Origin: Chitinophaga pinensis
Lineage (GTDB): Bacteria; Bacteroidota; Bacteroidia; Flavobacteriales_D; Crocinitomicaceae
NCBI GenBank assembly: GCA_943324745.2
Contig: CALPMT020000005.1
Span: 1-64,000, forward strand
DNA length: 64,000 nucleotides
Direction: 5' to 3'
Of the stretch, positions 1 through 7,920 are shown piece after piece. Position numbers and translations under genes: made by a program. Below the pieces are notes generated by a model that saw only the letters and a list, made by a program, of their open reading frames with translations, searched no databases and had not been told where the DNA came from. Each line of letters opens with the position of its first letter. The stretch's first letter is position 1.

Positions 1-9
1 CAAAGAAAT

Positions 10-86
10 AAAAGGAATGGGGCTGTTTCTTCGCGTGAATATGCTATAAAAGCTATTAAGCAGCAAGTGAACTCACCATTCCTTTT
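10..86. other. Inverted repeat, possible 3' end of a structured RNA or terminator
   Basis: Positions 10-20 (AAAAGGAATGG) and 76-86 (CCATTCCTTTT) are perfect 11-bp inverted arms. A nested pair GCTG 22-25 / CAGC 61-64 could extend the fold. T-rich sequence follows on both strands, so it could end transcription from outside the window in either direction. No RNA family is recognised. The remainder of 1-249 shows no gene. Confidence 0.35.
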
Positions 87-249
87 TCACTACATTAAAA
101 TAATAATTCTTTGTGAATACAAACATAGGAGCAGCTACGAAGTAAAAAAGGTGGAAAATATGAAAATTTAATTTATTTTATAAGTTGTGATTAACATAAA
201 AATGAATAGTTTTAAATTTATTTGATTTTAAAATTTTAAACAAAGCAGA

Positions 250-1380
250 ATGCAAAATCTAAGCTACTGGGAAAAAGACACCTATTTCTCTAATATTGAT
301 GTGTTAATTGTTGGTAGTGGTATCGTTGGTTTAACTGCCGCATTAGAATTAAAATCTGCCAATCCATTATACAAAATTGTTGTCATCGAACGAGGTTTTT
401 TACCTTGCGGTGCTTCCTCAAAAAACGCAGGATTCTCCTGTTTTGGAAGTGTTTCAGAATTATTAGATGACCTAACAAAAAACTCGGAAGACAATGTTTT
501 TCAGATTGTTGAAAAACGATGGAGAGGTTTACAACAATTACGTAAAAACTTGGGCGACCAAAATTTAGAATTATACAATCTAGGTGGTTACGAAGTGTTT
601 AATGATGAGGTGTTTTATGGTCAATGTGCGGATAAAATCCCATATTTGAATAATATGTTGAAAGACATCATCGGAAATGAAGCAGTATATAAAAATGCAG
701 ATGCTAAAATCTCCCAATATGGATTTAATCATGTTTCGCATTTGATCGAAAACTCTTTTGAAGGACAAATCAATACGGGTAAGATGATTTCAAGCCTGAT
801 TCGTAAGGTGCAAGAAATGGGTGTGATCGTTTTAAATTCCTTGGAAGTAAATCAATTGCAAGAAAACGAGCATCATGTAGAAGTGGAGTTAGTGAATGGA
901 ATTCGTTTTAATCCAAAGAAAGTCTTAGTCGCAACGAATGGTTTTGCGAAACAATTATTACCAGAGTTAGATGTGCAACCTGCGCGCGCACAAGTATTGA
1001 TAACCGAACCAATTGATAACTTAAAAATCGAAGGAACTTTCCATTACGATGCAGGGTATTACTATTTCCGAAACATCGACAATCGCGTGCTATTTGGTGG
1101 TGGTCGTAACCTTGATTTTAAAGGGGAAGAAACTACGGAAATGGAAGTTACGGAACTTATTCAGAATAAATTAGACGAATTACTAAAAACGGTTATTTTA
1201 CCAAACACCGAATACAAAGTTGCACAACGTTGGAGCGGAATTATGGGGGTAGGAGCAGTGAAAGCGACCATCGTTAAACCAATTTCTAAAAACATTTATT
1301 GCGCTGTCAGAATGGGAGGGATGGGTGTTGCTATCGGCAGTTTGATTGGCAAAGAAGCAGCGGAAATGATAAGAGAGTGA
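250..1380 (+). CDS. FAD-dependent oxidoreductase, DAO family
   Basis: 376 residues. An N-terminal Rossmann dinucleotide-binding motif GSGIVG lies at residues 22-27, followed by an acidic end of the second strand (VVIERG). The DAO-type C-terminal part includes GYYYFRNIDNRVLFGGGRN and a closing glycine-rich FAD contact (GGMGVAIGSLIGKEAA). These are the marks of the glycine/D-amino-acid oxidase (DadA/PuuB-like) superfamily, which oxidises amines or amino acids using FAD. The segment SSKNAGF resembles the conserved stretch after the first beta-alpha-beta unit. No signal peptide, so probably cytoplasmic. The substrate cannot be told. It is convergent with the transglutaminase-like gene. Confidence 0.85.
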   Translation: MQNLSYWEKDTYFSNIDVLIVGSGIVGLTAALELKSANPLYKIVVIERGFLPCGASSKNAGFSCFGSVSELLDDLTKNSEDNVFQIVEKRWRGLQQLRKNLGDQNLELYNLGGYEVFNDEVFYGQCADKIPYLNNMLKDIIGNEAVYKNADAKISQYGFNHVSHLIENSFEGQINTGKMISSLIRKVQEMGVIVLNSLEVNQLQENEHHVEVELVNGIRFNPKKVLVATNGFAKQLLPELDVQPARAQVLITEPIDNLKIEGTFHYDAGYYYFRNIDNRVLFGGGRNLDFKGEETTEMEVTELIQNKLDELLKTVILPNTEYKVAQRWSGIMGVGAVKATIVKPISKNIYCAVRMGGMGVAIGSLIGKEAAEMIRE

Positions 1381-1438
1381 CGAAGTGACGAAAGTTACGA
1401 GTGAAGATATTGAAACTTATTTTTCGTCACTCGTCACT
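1376..1438. terminator. Bidirectional terminator made of GTGACGA repeats
   Basis: The left arm at 1376-1393 (two GTGACGA units) pairs with the right arm at 1422-1438, about 17 bp with a one-base bulge and a loop of about 28 nt. It fills the gap between two convergent genes, and the left arm overlaps the stop codon of the oxidoreductase. The same unit appears at 2600-2650. A T run (1420-1424) lies inside the hairpin, not after it, so terminator activity is inferred mainly from location. Confidence 0.5.
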
Positions 1439-1440
1439 CA

Positions 1441-2568
1441 TTACGGTTTCGTCCAAAACTTAGTAGGATTATTCGTTTTGTAATTCGTAAACTTTACACC
1501 TGTTTTAGTATTTGTTTCCTCTGATTTTTGAGGCGTTTGAATAATTCCGTCTAAAGGTAAAAGTTCTACATAAGTAGCTTCATGTCCTTCTTTCCATGTT
1601 TCGTTATCATATTGACTAACAAGTGGTGTTTCTAATCGATACAAATTTTTCGCCATGTAATTATATAAATAATCTTCTTTTGTTTGTAGGAATTCTCTAT
1701 TCCAATTGGCGTCTGCATTCAATACTAATGGTTGACCTGAAATTAAGCGTAATCTAACTTCTTCAATCCCTAATAAGTTTCCTTTTTCGTCCATTACATA
1801 AGCGTCGAAGGTTGGGTCAATCCATATCCATTTAGTTAGTTCTTGACTGTAAACCATATTGATTACATGACAATCATCGAAGACAGTATCCTTTGGCATG
1901 CAAGTAATAAATCTTGATTTTATACCAAGTGATAAATAGCATTCATTCAATATTGTCGCTAACATTCTACAATTAACACCACGATTTTCTTTTTTACAAA
2001 TGGAAATTAAATCAATGGCATTTTTTTGCAAAGGATTATTACTACTACCATCATGTCTAACTGTATTATGCACCCAATGAAGTAGATTGAAGATTTTGTT
2101 TAATTCACTACCATTACCTGCAATGGAATCTAGTTTAAGTTCTTTTCTGATTTTTACCAAACTTGGATGTTCACTTGATTGGTAGGTAAATAAAGGGACA
2201 TAACGATCATCTTTTTCATTATATAATGCCGCTTTTTTTAATTTCGATAAATAGGATTCTTGGTATTTAATTTTTGTAAGTGCTTTTTTCTTTCCTTGTA
2301 AGAGAATTATAAAATCAAAATCAGTAGATTCTGTAATTGGAATTGTTATAGAATCTAGGTCGGTAATAAAAACTACGTTTTCACCAACTGCTGAAGTATA
2401 AAATATATCTGGTTTTAACTCCGGTGAAATTGTCCACCCATTTTTTCTAAATTCATGCCCGTTTCGAATGTCAACCGTATCAGAATTTGCTTTAAGTATA
2501 ATTTCCTTTTTTTGACCAAATAGGTGATTAGAAAAGATCAACACAATAACACTTATCAATATTTTCAT
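1441..2568 (-). CDS. Secreted transglutaminase-like protein
   Basis: 375 residues with an N-terminal signal peptide (about 1-18, ending FGQ), so exported to the periplasm or outer membrane. A transglutaminase-like (papain-fold) core lies at about 155-260. The expected catalytic triad is visible as C200 (GVNCRMLA), H234 (CHVINMVY) and D251 (WIDPTFDAY). Family members are proteases, peptide-modifying enzymes or structural proteins, so the reaction is not known. It is the last gene of a minus-strand unit behind the kinase-like gene (20 nt gap) and the lipoprotein. Residues 25-130 are probably a beta-sandwich with no recognised family. Confidence 0.75.
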   Translation of the reverse strand: MKILISVIVLIFSNHLFGQKKEIILKANSDTVDIRNGHEFRKNGWTISPELKPDIFYTSAVGENVVFITDLDSITIPITESTDFDFIILLQGKKKALTKIKYQESYLSKLKKAALYNEKDDRYVPLFTYQSSEHPSLVKIRKELKLDSIAGNGSELNKIFNLLHWVHNTVRHDGSSNNPLQKNAIDLISICKKENRGVNCRMLATILNECYLSLGIKSRFITCMPKDTVFDDCHVINMVYSQELTKWIWIDPTFDAYVMDEKGNLLGIEEVRLRLISGQPLVLNADANWNREFLQTKEDYLYNYMAKNLYRLETPLVSQYDNETWKEGHEATYVELLPLDGIIQTPQKSEETNTKTGVKFTNYKTNNPTKFWTKP

Positions 2569-2588
2569 ACGTTTATATTTTTAATTCT

Positions 2589-3521
2589 TTATAGTACTTT
2601 ATTTCCGTCACTTCCGTCACTTCCGTCACTCGTCACTTCCGTCACTCGCTCTGTAAGAGCTTCAATCGGTTTTTGAATCACTTGTACTAATTTCCATCCT
2701 AATTTATCTAAGGCCGTTTTCAAGATTTCTTGCTGATAATACGCATAAGAACCTACAAAGGAAATTTCGGTAGTTTTGGTTTCTTTTGGTAGATAATTAG
2801 TTAGAAATAGACCTATGTTTTCAAAATGAATTCTATCAATTTCTTCTTGAATAATAGGATTTTCGGAATGTAGTTGGATAGAACTTATAAAAGCTTTTCC
2901 TTCATTTTGATAACTTTTAGATATCAGTTGATTCCGAGTTCCATAGGTGTTTTCAACCAACGTTTTTAACTCCTCTGACAATTCGTTATTCAAGAATTTT
3001 TGCAATACCAACTTTCCAAAATAATAACCACTTCCTTCATCACCTAATAAATATCCAAATCCACCAATAATCTCATTGATTTGCTTGTTTTTGTAATAAG
3101 TTAAAACAGAGCCTGTTCCTAGTATACCAACATATCCTTCTTCTTTTCCTAATAATGAAATACCCGCTGCGACTAAATCGGAAGCAACTTCAAATTGGAT
3201 AAAATTTGCTTCGTTGGTAAAGTGGTTTTTTATTTTTGTTTGATTTTCTTCGGTACTACATCCTGCACCATAAAAATGACACGAAACGTCTAGTTTTTGA
3301 GTTAAATCTTTCCAAAATGGAATGAGTTCTAATTTTGAAGGGGAAGAAAGCGTATTGGGATGATAAGATTCCGTTGAAAAAAAATAACAATGATCAGCAG
3401 TAATCAAACACCAATCTGTTTTTGTTCCTCCGCTATCAGCAATAAGGTTACCTATTTGTTTATCAGTGAAAGAAATATGAAGTAATTCCGAGAAGTGCTT
3501 TAAATTGTACTTATTTAGCAT
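2589..3521 (-). CDS. BadF/BadG/BcrA/BcrD-type ATPase, N-acetylglucosamine kinase-like
   Basis: 310 residues. The phosphate-1 motif LIADSGGTKTDW at about 28-39 and the downstream GILGTGSVLTYYK and GFGYLLGDEGSGYYFGK segments match the actin-like ATPase family that includes N-acetylglucosamine kinases. It would phosphorylate an amino sugar, perhaps recycled from peptidoglycan, in the cytoplasm. The start overlaps the stop of the lipoprotein gene by 11 nt, indicating translational coupling. About 25 residues precede the usual family start and no alternative ATG exists. The C-terminus (TSDGSDGSDGN) is encoded by a GTGACGGAA tandem repeat and looks like an accretion rather than part of the fold. 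Confidence 0.8.
   Translation of the reverse strand: MLNKYNLKHFSELLHISFTDKQIGNLIADSGGTKTDWCLITADHCYFFSTESYHPNTLSSPSKLELIPFWKDLTQKLDVSCHFYGAGCSTEENQTKIKNHFTNEANFIQFEVASDLVAAGISLLGKEEGYVGILGTGSVLTYYKNKQINEIIGGFGYLLGDEGSGYYFGKLVLQKFLNNELSEELKTLVENTYGTRNQLISKSYQNEGKAFISSIQLHSENPIIQEEIDRIHFENIGLFLTNYLPKETKTTEISFVGSYAYYQQEILKTALDKLGWKLVQVIQKPIEALTERVTEVTSDGSDGSDGNKVL
2600..2650. repeat. Short tandem repeat (GTGACGGAA / GTGACGA units)
   Basis: Five or six copies of a 7-9 bp unit, read as CGTCACTTC on the plus strand, lie at the 3' end of the kinase-like gene and encode its Ser-Asp-Gly tail. The same core occurs in the spacer at 1376-1438, on the other side of the transglutaminase gene. The unit length varies between 7 and 9 bp, which suggests slippage. 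Confidence 0.75.
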
Positions 3522-3948
3522 TTTTCAAACATTGTTTAACCTTCCATTCATGTTTTGAACGTTCTTCTGGAGTGGTGTTTGGAGCGGTTAAAAATTCTTT
3601 GCATTTAGTGTCGACAAATTCCCAACGTGCCATTAATTTATCTGTTTGTTTATCTGTTAACGTTTTTTCGAGCGCTTTATTAATAGAGTCATTTTTCGTA
3701 ACACAATTACAAAAATCCCATTGCTCCCCATATTTAGCTACGATTTTTTCGTGTCCCTCTTTTTTCTCTGTATTCTTGTCGATAACTTTCATATCCTTTT
3801 TCAACTCCTTCTCAGGAATTTTGCTTGAGACAGTAGTGTCTACTACTTTTTTAGTGACCTTCAGCGTTTCTTGGTCTTTTTGTTCTCCTGAACAGGAAAC
3901 CACAAGAACTGTTAAAATAAAGCAAACAAGTAGTGATTTTGAAAACAT
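3511..3948 (-). CDS. Small lipoprotein of unknown function
   Basis: 145 residues. The signal peptide ends in a lipobox (VLVVSC, Cys at about residue 19), followed by SGEQKDQE, so it is a predicted lipoprotein. Residues 25-65 are a lysine/glutamate-rich linker. The C-terminal part (about 70-145) contains three cysteines in a helical pattern (FCNCVTKND and KVKQCLKN) that resembles small uncharacterised lipoproteins of Bacteroidota. It heads the operon with the kinase-like and transglutaminase-like genes and is divergent from the DUF4294 gene. No function can be assigned. Confidence 0.75.
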   Translation of the reverse strand: MFSKSLLVCFILTVLVVSCSGEQKDQETLKVTKKVVDTTVSSKIPEKELKKDMKVIDKNTEKKEGHEKIVAKYGEQWDFCNCVTKNDSINKALEKTLTDKQTDKLMARWEFVDTKCKEFLTAPNTTPEERSKHEWKVKQCLKNAK

Positions 3949-3976
3949 ATACGTATTTTTAAACTATAATTTTAAG

Positions 3977-4654
3977 TTGAATATAGTGTTTTTTTTAAAA
4001 TCAATTCGTTTTTTATTATTAACAGTTTGTATAGCTGTTTCACTTCCTGTATTATCGCAAGACGATAAACTAAAAGAAAAGGAACTTGAGGAGGCAGTAA
4101 TTGATCCCGATTTTCAAAATAAATATAACACGACACTTAGGCGTTTGAGAAGGGTGTATCCACTCGCTTTGGAGGCAGCAAAAATTGTCCGTGATTTAGA
4201 TATAGATTTAGCACAAGCAGAATCAAAACGTCAAAAACGAAAAATAACCAAGAAATACAGTAAAGAATTAAAAGAGAGTTACCTATATGCAATCAAAGAT
4301 TTATACATTGAAGAAGGAATTTTATTGATGAAGTTAATTCATCGAGAAACTGGGAAAACAACTGCTGAAATTATTGCTTCTTATAGAGGTAAATTTAGAT
4401 CGGCATTTTATGATCAACTTGGACGAATTTGGAGTCAAGATTTAGATGCAACTTATGATGCCAAAAAAGAATGGATAACAGAAATGATTATTCGTCAAAT
4501 TCAAAATAATGAAATTAACTTTGATTTTTCACTCAAGACACCTACGAAAGAAGAGTATAAAAATTCAATGAAAATTTATAGAGCAGATAAAAGAGCGGCT
4601 AGAAAATTAATAAGACAACGCAAACGAGCTGCTAGCGAAGAAATTGAAGAGTGA
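3977..4654 (+). CDS. DUF4294 family exported protein
   Basis: The open frame extends upstream antisense to the lipoprotein, but that part has no coding character. The true start is probably TTG 3977 or GTG 3986, giving about 225 residues with a signal peptide (FFLKSIRF, hydrophobic core, LSQ cleavage). The mature part has the DUF4294 signature: paired arginines (TTLRRLRRVYPLALEAAK), then EEGILLMKLIHRETGKTT. The family is widespread in Bacteroidota and without known function. The C-terminus is Arg/Lys-rich. It is divergent from the lipoprotein gene with about 30 nt between starts. Start choice is the main uncertainty. Confidence 0.7.
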   Translation: MNIVFFLKSIRFLLLTVCIAVSLPVLSQDDKLKEKELEEAVIDPDFQNKYNTTLRRLRRVYPLALEAAKIVRDLDIDLAQAESKRQKRKITKKYSKELKESYLYAIKDLYIEEGILLMKLIHRETGKTTAEIIASYRGKFRSAFYDQLGRIWSQDLDATYDAKKEWITEMIIRQIQNNEINFDFSLKTPTKEEYKNSMKIYRADKRAARKLIRQRKRAASEEIEE

Positions 4655-4699
4655 GGTGCTTAGAGATACGATAGAATTGAGTGATACAAATAGATTAAG

Positions 4700-5119
4700 A
4701 TGAATTTTAACAACATACCTTTAGAAAAAATGAACCAAATGAATTCCAATACACTTATGGAAGTGCTTGGAATTGAATACGTAGAAGCTGGAGAAAATTA
4801 CATTTGTGCAAGTATGCCGGTGGATAAACGAACACACCAACCTATGGGATTATTACATGGAGGTGCTTCTGCATCTTTAGTAGAAACCATTGGTTCACTC
4901 GGTTCTGCAATGATTTGTGATCTTTCTATAGAATATCCGGTTGGTCTAGAAGTGAATACGAATCACATTGGAGGAGTAAAAGAGGGGAAGGTAATTGGTA
5001 AAGGACTACTTATCCATCAAGGAAAGAAAACACATGTTTGGCAAGTTGATATTCGGGAAGAAATCTCACAAAGAATGATTGCTACTGGTAGATTAACAGT
5101 GATGATCATCCAAAAATAA
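4700..5119 (+). CDS. menI: Hotdog-fold thioesterase, probable 1,4-dihydroxy-2-naphthoyl-CoA hydrolase
   Basis: 139 residues, a single hotdog domain of the PaaI/YdiI type. LLHGGASASLVETIGSLGS at about 51-69 carries the catalytic glutamate E62 and the HGG turn. YdiI-like enzymes hydrolyse DHNA-CoA in menaquinone synthesis. The gene lies six nucleotides before an isochorismate synthase gene, which favours that role over general acyl-CoA cleavage. The assignment rests on family plus context, and the acyl-CoA specificity is inferred. Cytoplasmic. Confidence 0.75.
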   Translation: MNFNNIPLEKMNQMNSNTLMEVLGIEYVEAGENYICASMPVDKRTHQPMGLLHGGASASLVETIGSLGSAMICDLSIEYPVGLEVNTNHIGGVKEGKVIGKGLLIHQGKKTHVWQVDIREEISQRMIATGRLTVMIIQK

Positions 5120-5125
5120 GGAAAG

Positions 5126-6103
5126 ATGGATTTTTTAACCTATCGTTTTCCAGGTAAAGAAGTTGTTCGACAATCAGGTGTATTCAAAGAAATGATTCCG
5201 AACGAATCGACTGAAGCTTTTGTGTTTTCGAATTTTGAAGCAACCGTTTTTTATGGTTTTTTTCCGAATCCAGATGTATTCAAGAAAACAAATTACTTTC
5301 ATTCGTCCCCGGAAAAACCTTATGTATACACTACGCGAGAGTATTTATTACAAGCTCATTCCTTTTTGAATGGAATTCAACAAATAGGGTTAGATAAAGC
5401 AGTTTTATCAAGAATAAAAAGTAAATTATTTCCTATTGAACAAGCTGAAAATTTATTTCATGAATTATGTACTTCTTATCCAAAAGCTTGTGTGTATTTA
5501 GTGAGTTCTGAATTACTAGGAACTTGGATTGGAGCAACTCCTGAAATATTATTAGAAATTCATCAAGGTCAATTGTTTACCATGTCATTGGCTGGGACGA
5601 AAAAATCAAACACGTCGAAGGAATGGGGTGATAAAGAAATCAAAGAACAGGCATATGTGACTTCGTTTATTGAAGAAAATTTAATACGGCTTAATGTTCA
5701 AGAGATAGAAATTCAAGGTCCTTATGATTACCAAGCGGGTCCAGTTACCCATTTGAGAACTGATATTTGTGGGGTAGCTTCAACTATTCCTGCGATTGAT
5801 TTGGTAAAAGGATTACACCCAACACCTGCTGTCAGTGGTTTACCCCAAAAAGCAGCCATGGAACTCATTTCTTCTGTGGAATACCATCGTCGTTTGCTTT
5901 ATACGGGCGTTGTTGGTTGGCTAGGAAAAGAACATACTCGTTTATTCGTAAATTTACGATGTGCGCAATTACAAGAAAAAGAAGCATTTTTATACCTTGG
6001 AGGTGGTTTTACAAAAGAATCAATTCCTGAAATGGAACTTGATGAAACTGAAAATAAAAGTAAAACGCTCATAGCTTGTATGGAGAAAATTCTCAGAAAA
6101 TAA
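5126..6103 (+). CDS. menF: Isochorismate synthase (chorismate-binding enzyme)
   Basis: 325 residues, shorter than typical MenF/EntC (about 390-430) mainly in the N-terminal part. Motifs of the chorismate-utilising fold are present: SLAGTKKS followed by the KEIKEQAYVTSFIEENL helix, LHPTPAVSGLPQKAA, and HRRLLYTGVVGWLG. These correspond to the Mg2+ and chorismate site that converts chorismate to isochorismate, the first step of menaquinone synthesis. The PTPAV(S/C)G(L/T)P motif distinguishes the isochorismate/salicylate group from anthranilate synthase. It is in an operon with the thioesterase, and dapF follows after 30 nt. Confidence 0.85.
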   Translation: MDFLTYRFPGKEVVRQSGVFKEMIPNESTEAFVFSNFEATVFYGFFPNPDVFKKTNYFHSSPEKPYVYTTREYLLQAHSFLNGIQQIGLDKAVLSRIKSKLFPIEQAENLFHELCTSYPKACVYLVSSELLGTWIGATPEILLEIHQGQLFTMSLAGTKKSNTSKEWGDKEIKEQAYVTSFIEENLIRLNVQEIEIQGPYDYQAGPVTHLRTDICGVASTIPAIDLVKGLHPTPAVSGLPQKAAMELISSVEYHRRLLYTGVVGWLGKEHTRLFVNLRCAQLQEKEAFLYLGGGFTKESIPEMELDETENKSKTLIACMEKILRK

Positions 6104-6133
6104 CCTTACTTTTACACCTACAAATTAACAAAA

Positions 6134-6916
6134 ATGAATATTCATTTTTATAAATATCAAGGAACAGGAAATGATTTTGTGATGCTCGATAATCGTAACG
6201 GAAATTATGATGCTGTTGGGATTAAAGAAATTCAAAAAATATGTGACCGTCGCTTCGGAATTGGTGCGGATGGCTTAATTAAAATCAATGCACATCCTAC
6301 TTTGGCATTTGAAATGGATTATTATAATTCAGATGGTTCAAAAAGTTTCTGTGGTAATGGTGCACGTTGTACTGTAGCTTTTGCAAATCTACTCGGAATA
6401 AATTGTGACTCTGTTCATTTTTGGGCAATTGATGGTCAACACTCAGCAACACTAACGGAACAAAAAGTGGCATTGGTAATGAAAGACGTACATGAAATTC
6501 ATGAAATCAAACAAGACTTTTTGTTACATACAGGTTCACCACATTACATTGAATTTGTAGAAAATACGGAACAAGTAGATGTGTTTACGCGAGGTAGAGC
6601 AATTCGTGATCAAGAAACGTTCAAATTAGAAGGAGTAAATGTGAATTTTGTACAAATTATAAATGAAAATGAGTTATACGTAAGGACTTACGAACGAGGA
6701 GTAGAGGATGAAACTTTATCCTGCGGAACAGGAGTAACGGCGGCTGTACTAGCATTCGCATATAAAAATAAGATTGAAAATTCACGTACAATAAACGTGA
6801 AAACCTTAGGAGGTTTATTAGAGGTCTCATTCTTACCGAAAGTAAGGGGTAAATTTGAAGAAATTCAATTAATCGGACCAGCTATTCATGTTTTTAAAGG
6901 AGAGATAAATGTCTAA
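6134..6916 (+). CDS. dapF: Diaminopimelate epimerase
   Basis: 260 residues, normal length. It converts LL- to meso-diaminopimelate for lysine and peptidoglycan synthesis. The N-terminus (FYKYQGTGNDFVMLDN) is typical. The two catalytic cysteines are C73 in SFCGNGARC and C197 in ETLSCGTGVTAA, one in each half of the pseudo-symmetrical fold. It overlaps the next gene by 8 nt. A near-consensus -7 box TACTTTTA lies just upstream (about 6107-6114), so it may also have its own promoter. Confidence 0.95.
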   Translation: MNIHFYKYQGTGNDFVMLDNRNGNYDAVGIKEIQKICDRRFGIGADGLIKINAHPTLAFEMDYYNSDGSKSFCGNGARCTVAFANLLGINCDSVHFWAIDGQHSATLTEQKVALVMKDVHEIHEIKQDFLLHTGSPHYIEFVENTEQVDVFTRGRAIRDQETFKLEGVNVNFVQIINENELYVRTYERGVEDETLSCGTGVTAAVLAFAYKNKIENSRTINVKTLGGLLEVSFLPKVRGKFEEIQLIGPAIHVFKGEINV

Positions 6917-7412
6917 ATGGCTGTTTGAGAAGTATGTGTTAAATGACCTTTATGTGAGTTCAGATGAACTGACTATCTGGATTTTACATGCAGATAAAGC
7001 ACCACCACATATTGGAATATCTTCGGAAAAACGGTTCTATAGCTTGAAAATAAATGGAAAAGATGAGGGCTTAGAGCTAAAATCATTACTAAATTTAATC
7101 CAAAAAAAAGCGATACCAACATTGGCAATTACGTTAACAAAAAAATTGAAAGAAGTAGAATTAAAAAAAACATTCAACTCTTTTAGTTCGAAAATTAAGC
7201 GTCAGCAAACATGTCTTTCCCCAATTGTTGAAATCCTTAAACCTCAATTAAAAGATTTGATCTTGGTGGAGTTATTGGAGGAATTAAATAAAAATCAAGA
7301 AATTAATAGTGTATATGGATTCAATCTTCCAGCCGGTTATCAAGGAATTCCATCGTATACACGTGAAACAATACAACAACGAATCAATGCAGTACAACCT
7401 TCTGAACGATAA
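6909..7412 (+). CDS. Conserved-type hypothetical protein
   Basis: 167 residues with no signal peptide, membrane segment or recognised motif. The C-terminal sequence NLPAGYQGIPSYTRETI looks ordered, and the middle is lysine-rich and helical. The start overlaps dapF by 8 nt and the end overlaps the downstream acetyltransferase by 26 nt, so it is translationally embedded in the operon and clearly real. The position between dapF and a GNAT enzyme gives no firm functional hint. Confidence 0.7.
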   Translation: MSKWLFEKYVLNDLYVSSDELTIWILHADKAPPHIGISSEKRFYSLKINGKDEGLELKSLLNLIQKKAIPTLAITLTKKLKEVELKKTFNSFSSKIKRQQTCLSPIVEILKPQLKDLILVELLEELNKNQEINSVYGFNLPAGYQGIPSYTRETIQQRINAVQPSER

Positions 7413-7920
7413 ACATATTTACTTAAGGCCAGTAGAACCAAGTGATGCAAATACCATGTTACTTTGGGAAAACAATCCAGATAACTGGCGTGTAAGCGGG
7501 ACAGATGCTCCTTTTTCTTTACATGGAATTTTAGAATATATCAATAGCATCCAAAATTTTAGAAGTTGTGGAGAATTACGATTAATTATCTGTAAAAATG
7601 AAACCAATATGCCCATTGGTACGTTAGACTTATTTGAAGCGAATTTCAAACATGGTCGTGCTGGTTTGGGAATCTTAATTGCAGATAAAAATGAACGCAA
7701 TAAAGGTTATGCAACAGAAGCCCTAGAAATAGTGAAACGTTATGCAAATGAAGTACTTGAGTTTTATAATTTGACTGCCAATGTATTGGAGGATAATGAA
7801 TCAAGTTGCGCACTTTTTGAAGCTGCAGGCTATGAACTAGTAGGTGTGAGGAAAAATTGGTTTTATGAACGAGGAAAAAGAATTAATGAAAGAATATATC
7901 AATTATGCTTAAAAAAATAG
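7387..7920 (+). CDS. GNAT-family N-acetyltransferase, SpeG/RimJ-like
   Basis: 177 residues from ATG 7387. The frame opens earlier (7309), but those 26 codons lie deep in the preceding gene and only the shorter form begins like the family (LNDKHIYLRPVEPSDA). The acetyl-CoA pyrophosphate loop is seen in LIADKNERNKGYATEAL, and the C-terminal AAGYELVGVRKNWFYERGK is typical of SpeG/RimJ enzymes that acetylate polyamines or protein N-termini. The substrate is unknown. Overlaps of 26 nt upstream and 16 nt with mltG downstream point to coupled translation. Confidence 0.8.
   Translation: MQYNLLNDKHIYLRPVEPSDANTMLLWENNPDNWRVSGTDAPFSLHGILEYINSIQNFRSCGELRLIICKNETNMPIGTLDLFEANFKHGRAGLGILIADKNERNKGYATEALEIVKRYANEVLEFYNLTANVLEDNESSCALFEAAGYELVGVRKNWFYERGKRINERIYQLCLKK

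Noticed and set aside
2600-2650. CRISPR-like direct repeats
   Set aside because: Units are 7-9 bp with no spacers and lie in coding sequence; they are a simple tandem repeat.
3572-3976. Long N-terminal extension of the DUF4294 frame (open from 3572)
   Set aside because: It runs antisense through the lipoprotein gene, has no family likeness, and a signal peptide begins only at about 3977.
7309-7386. Upstream start for the GNAT acetyltransferase
   Set aside because: The 26 extra residues lie inside the preceding gene and are not acetyltransferase-like; ATG 7387 gives the usual N-terminus.
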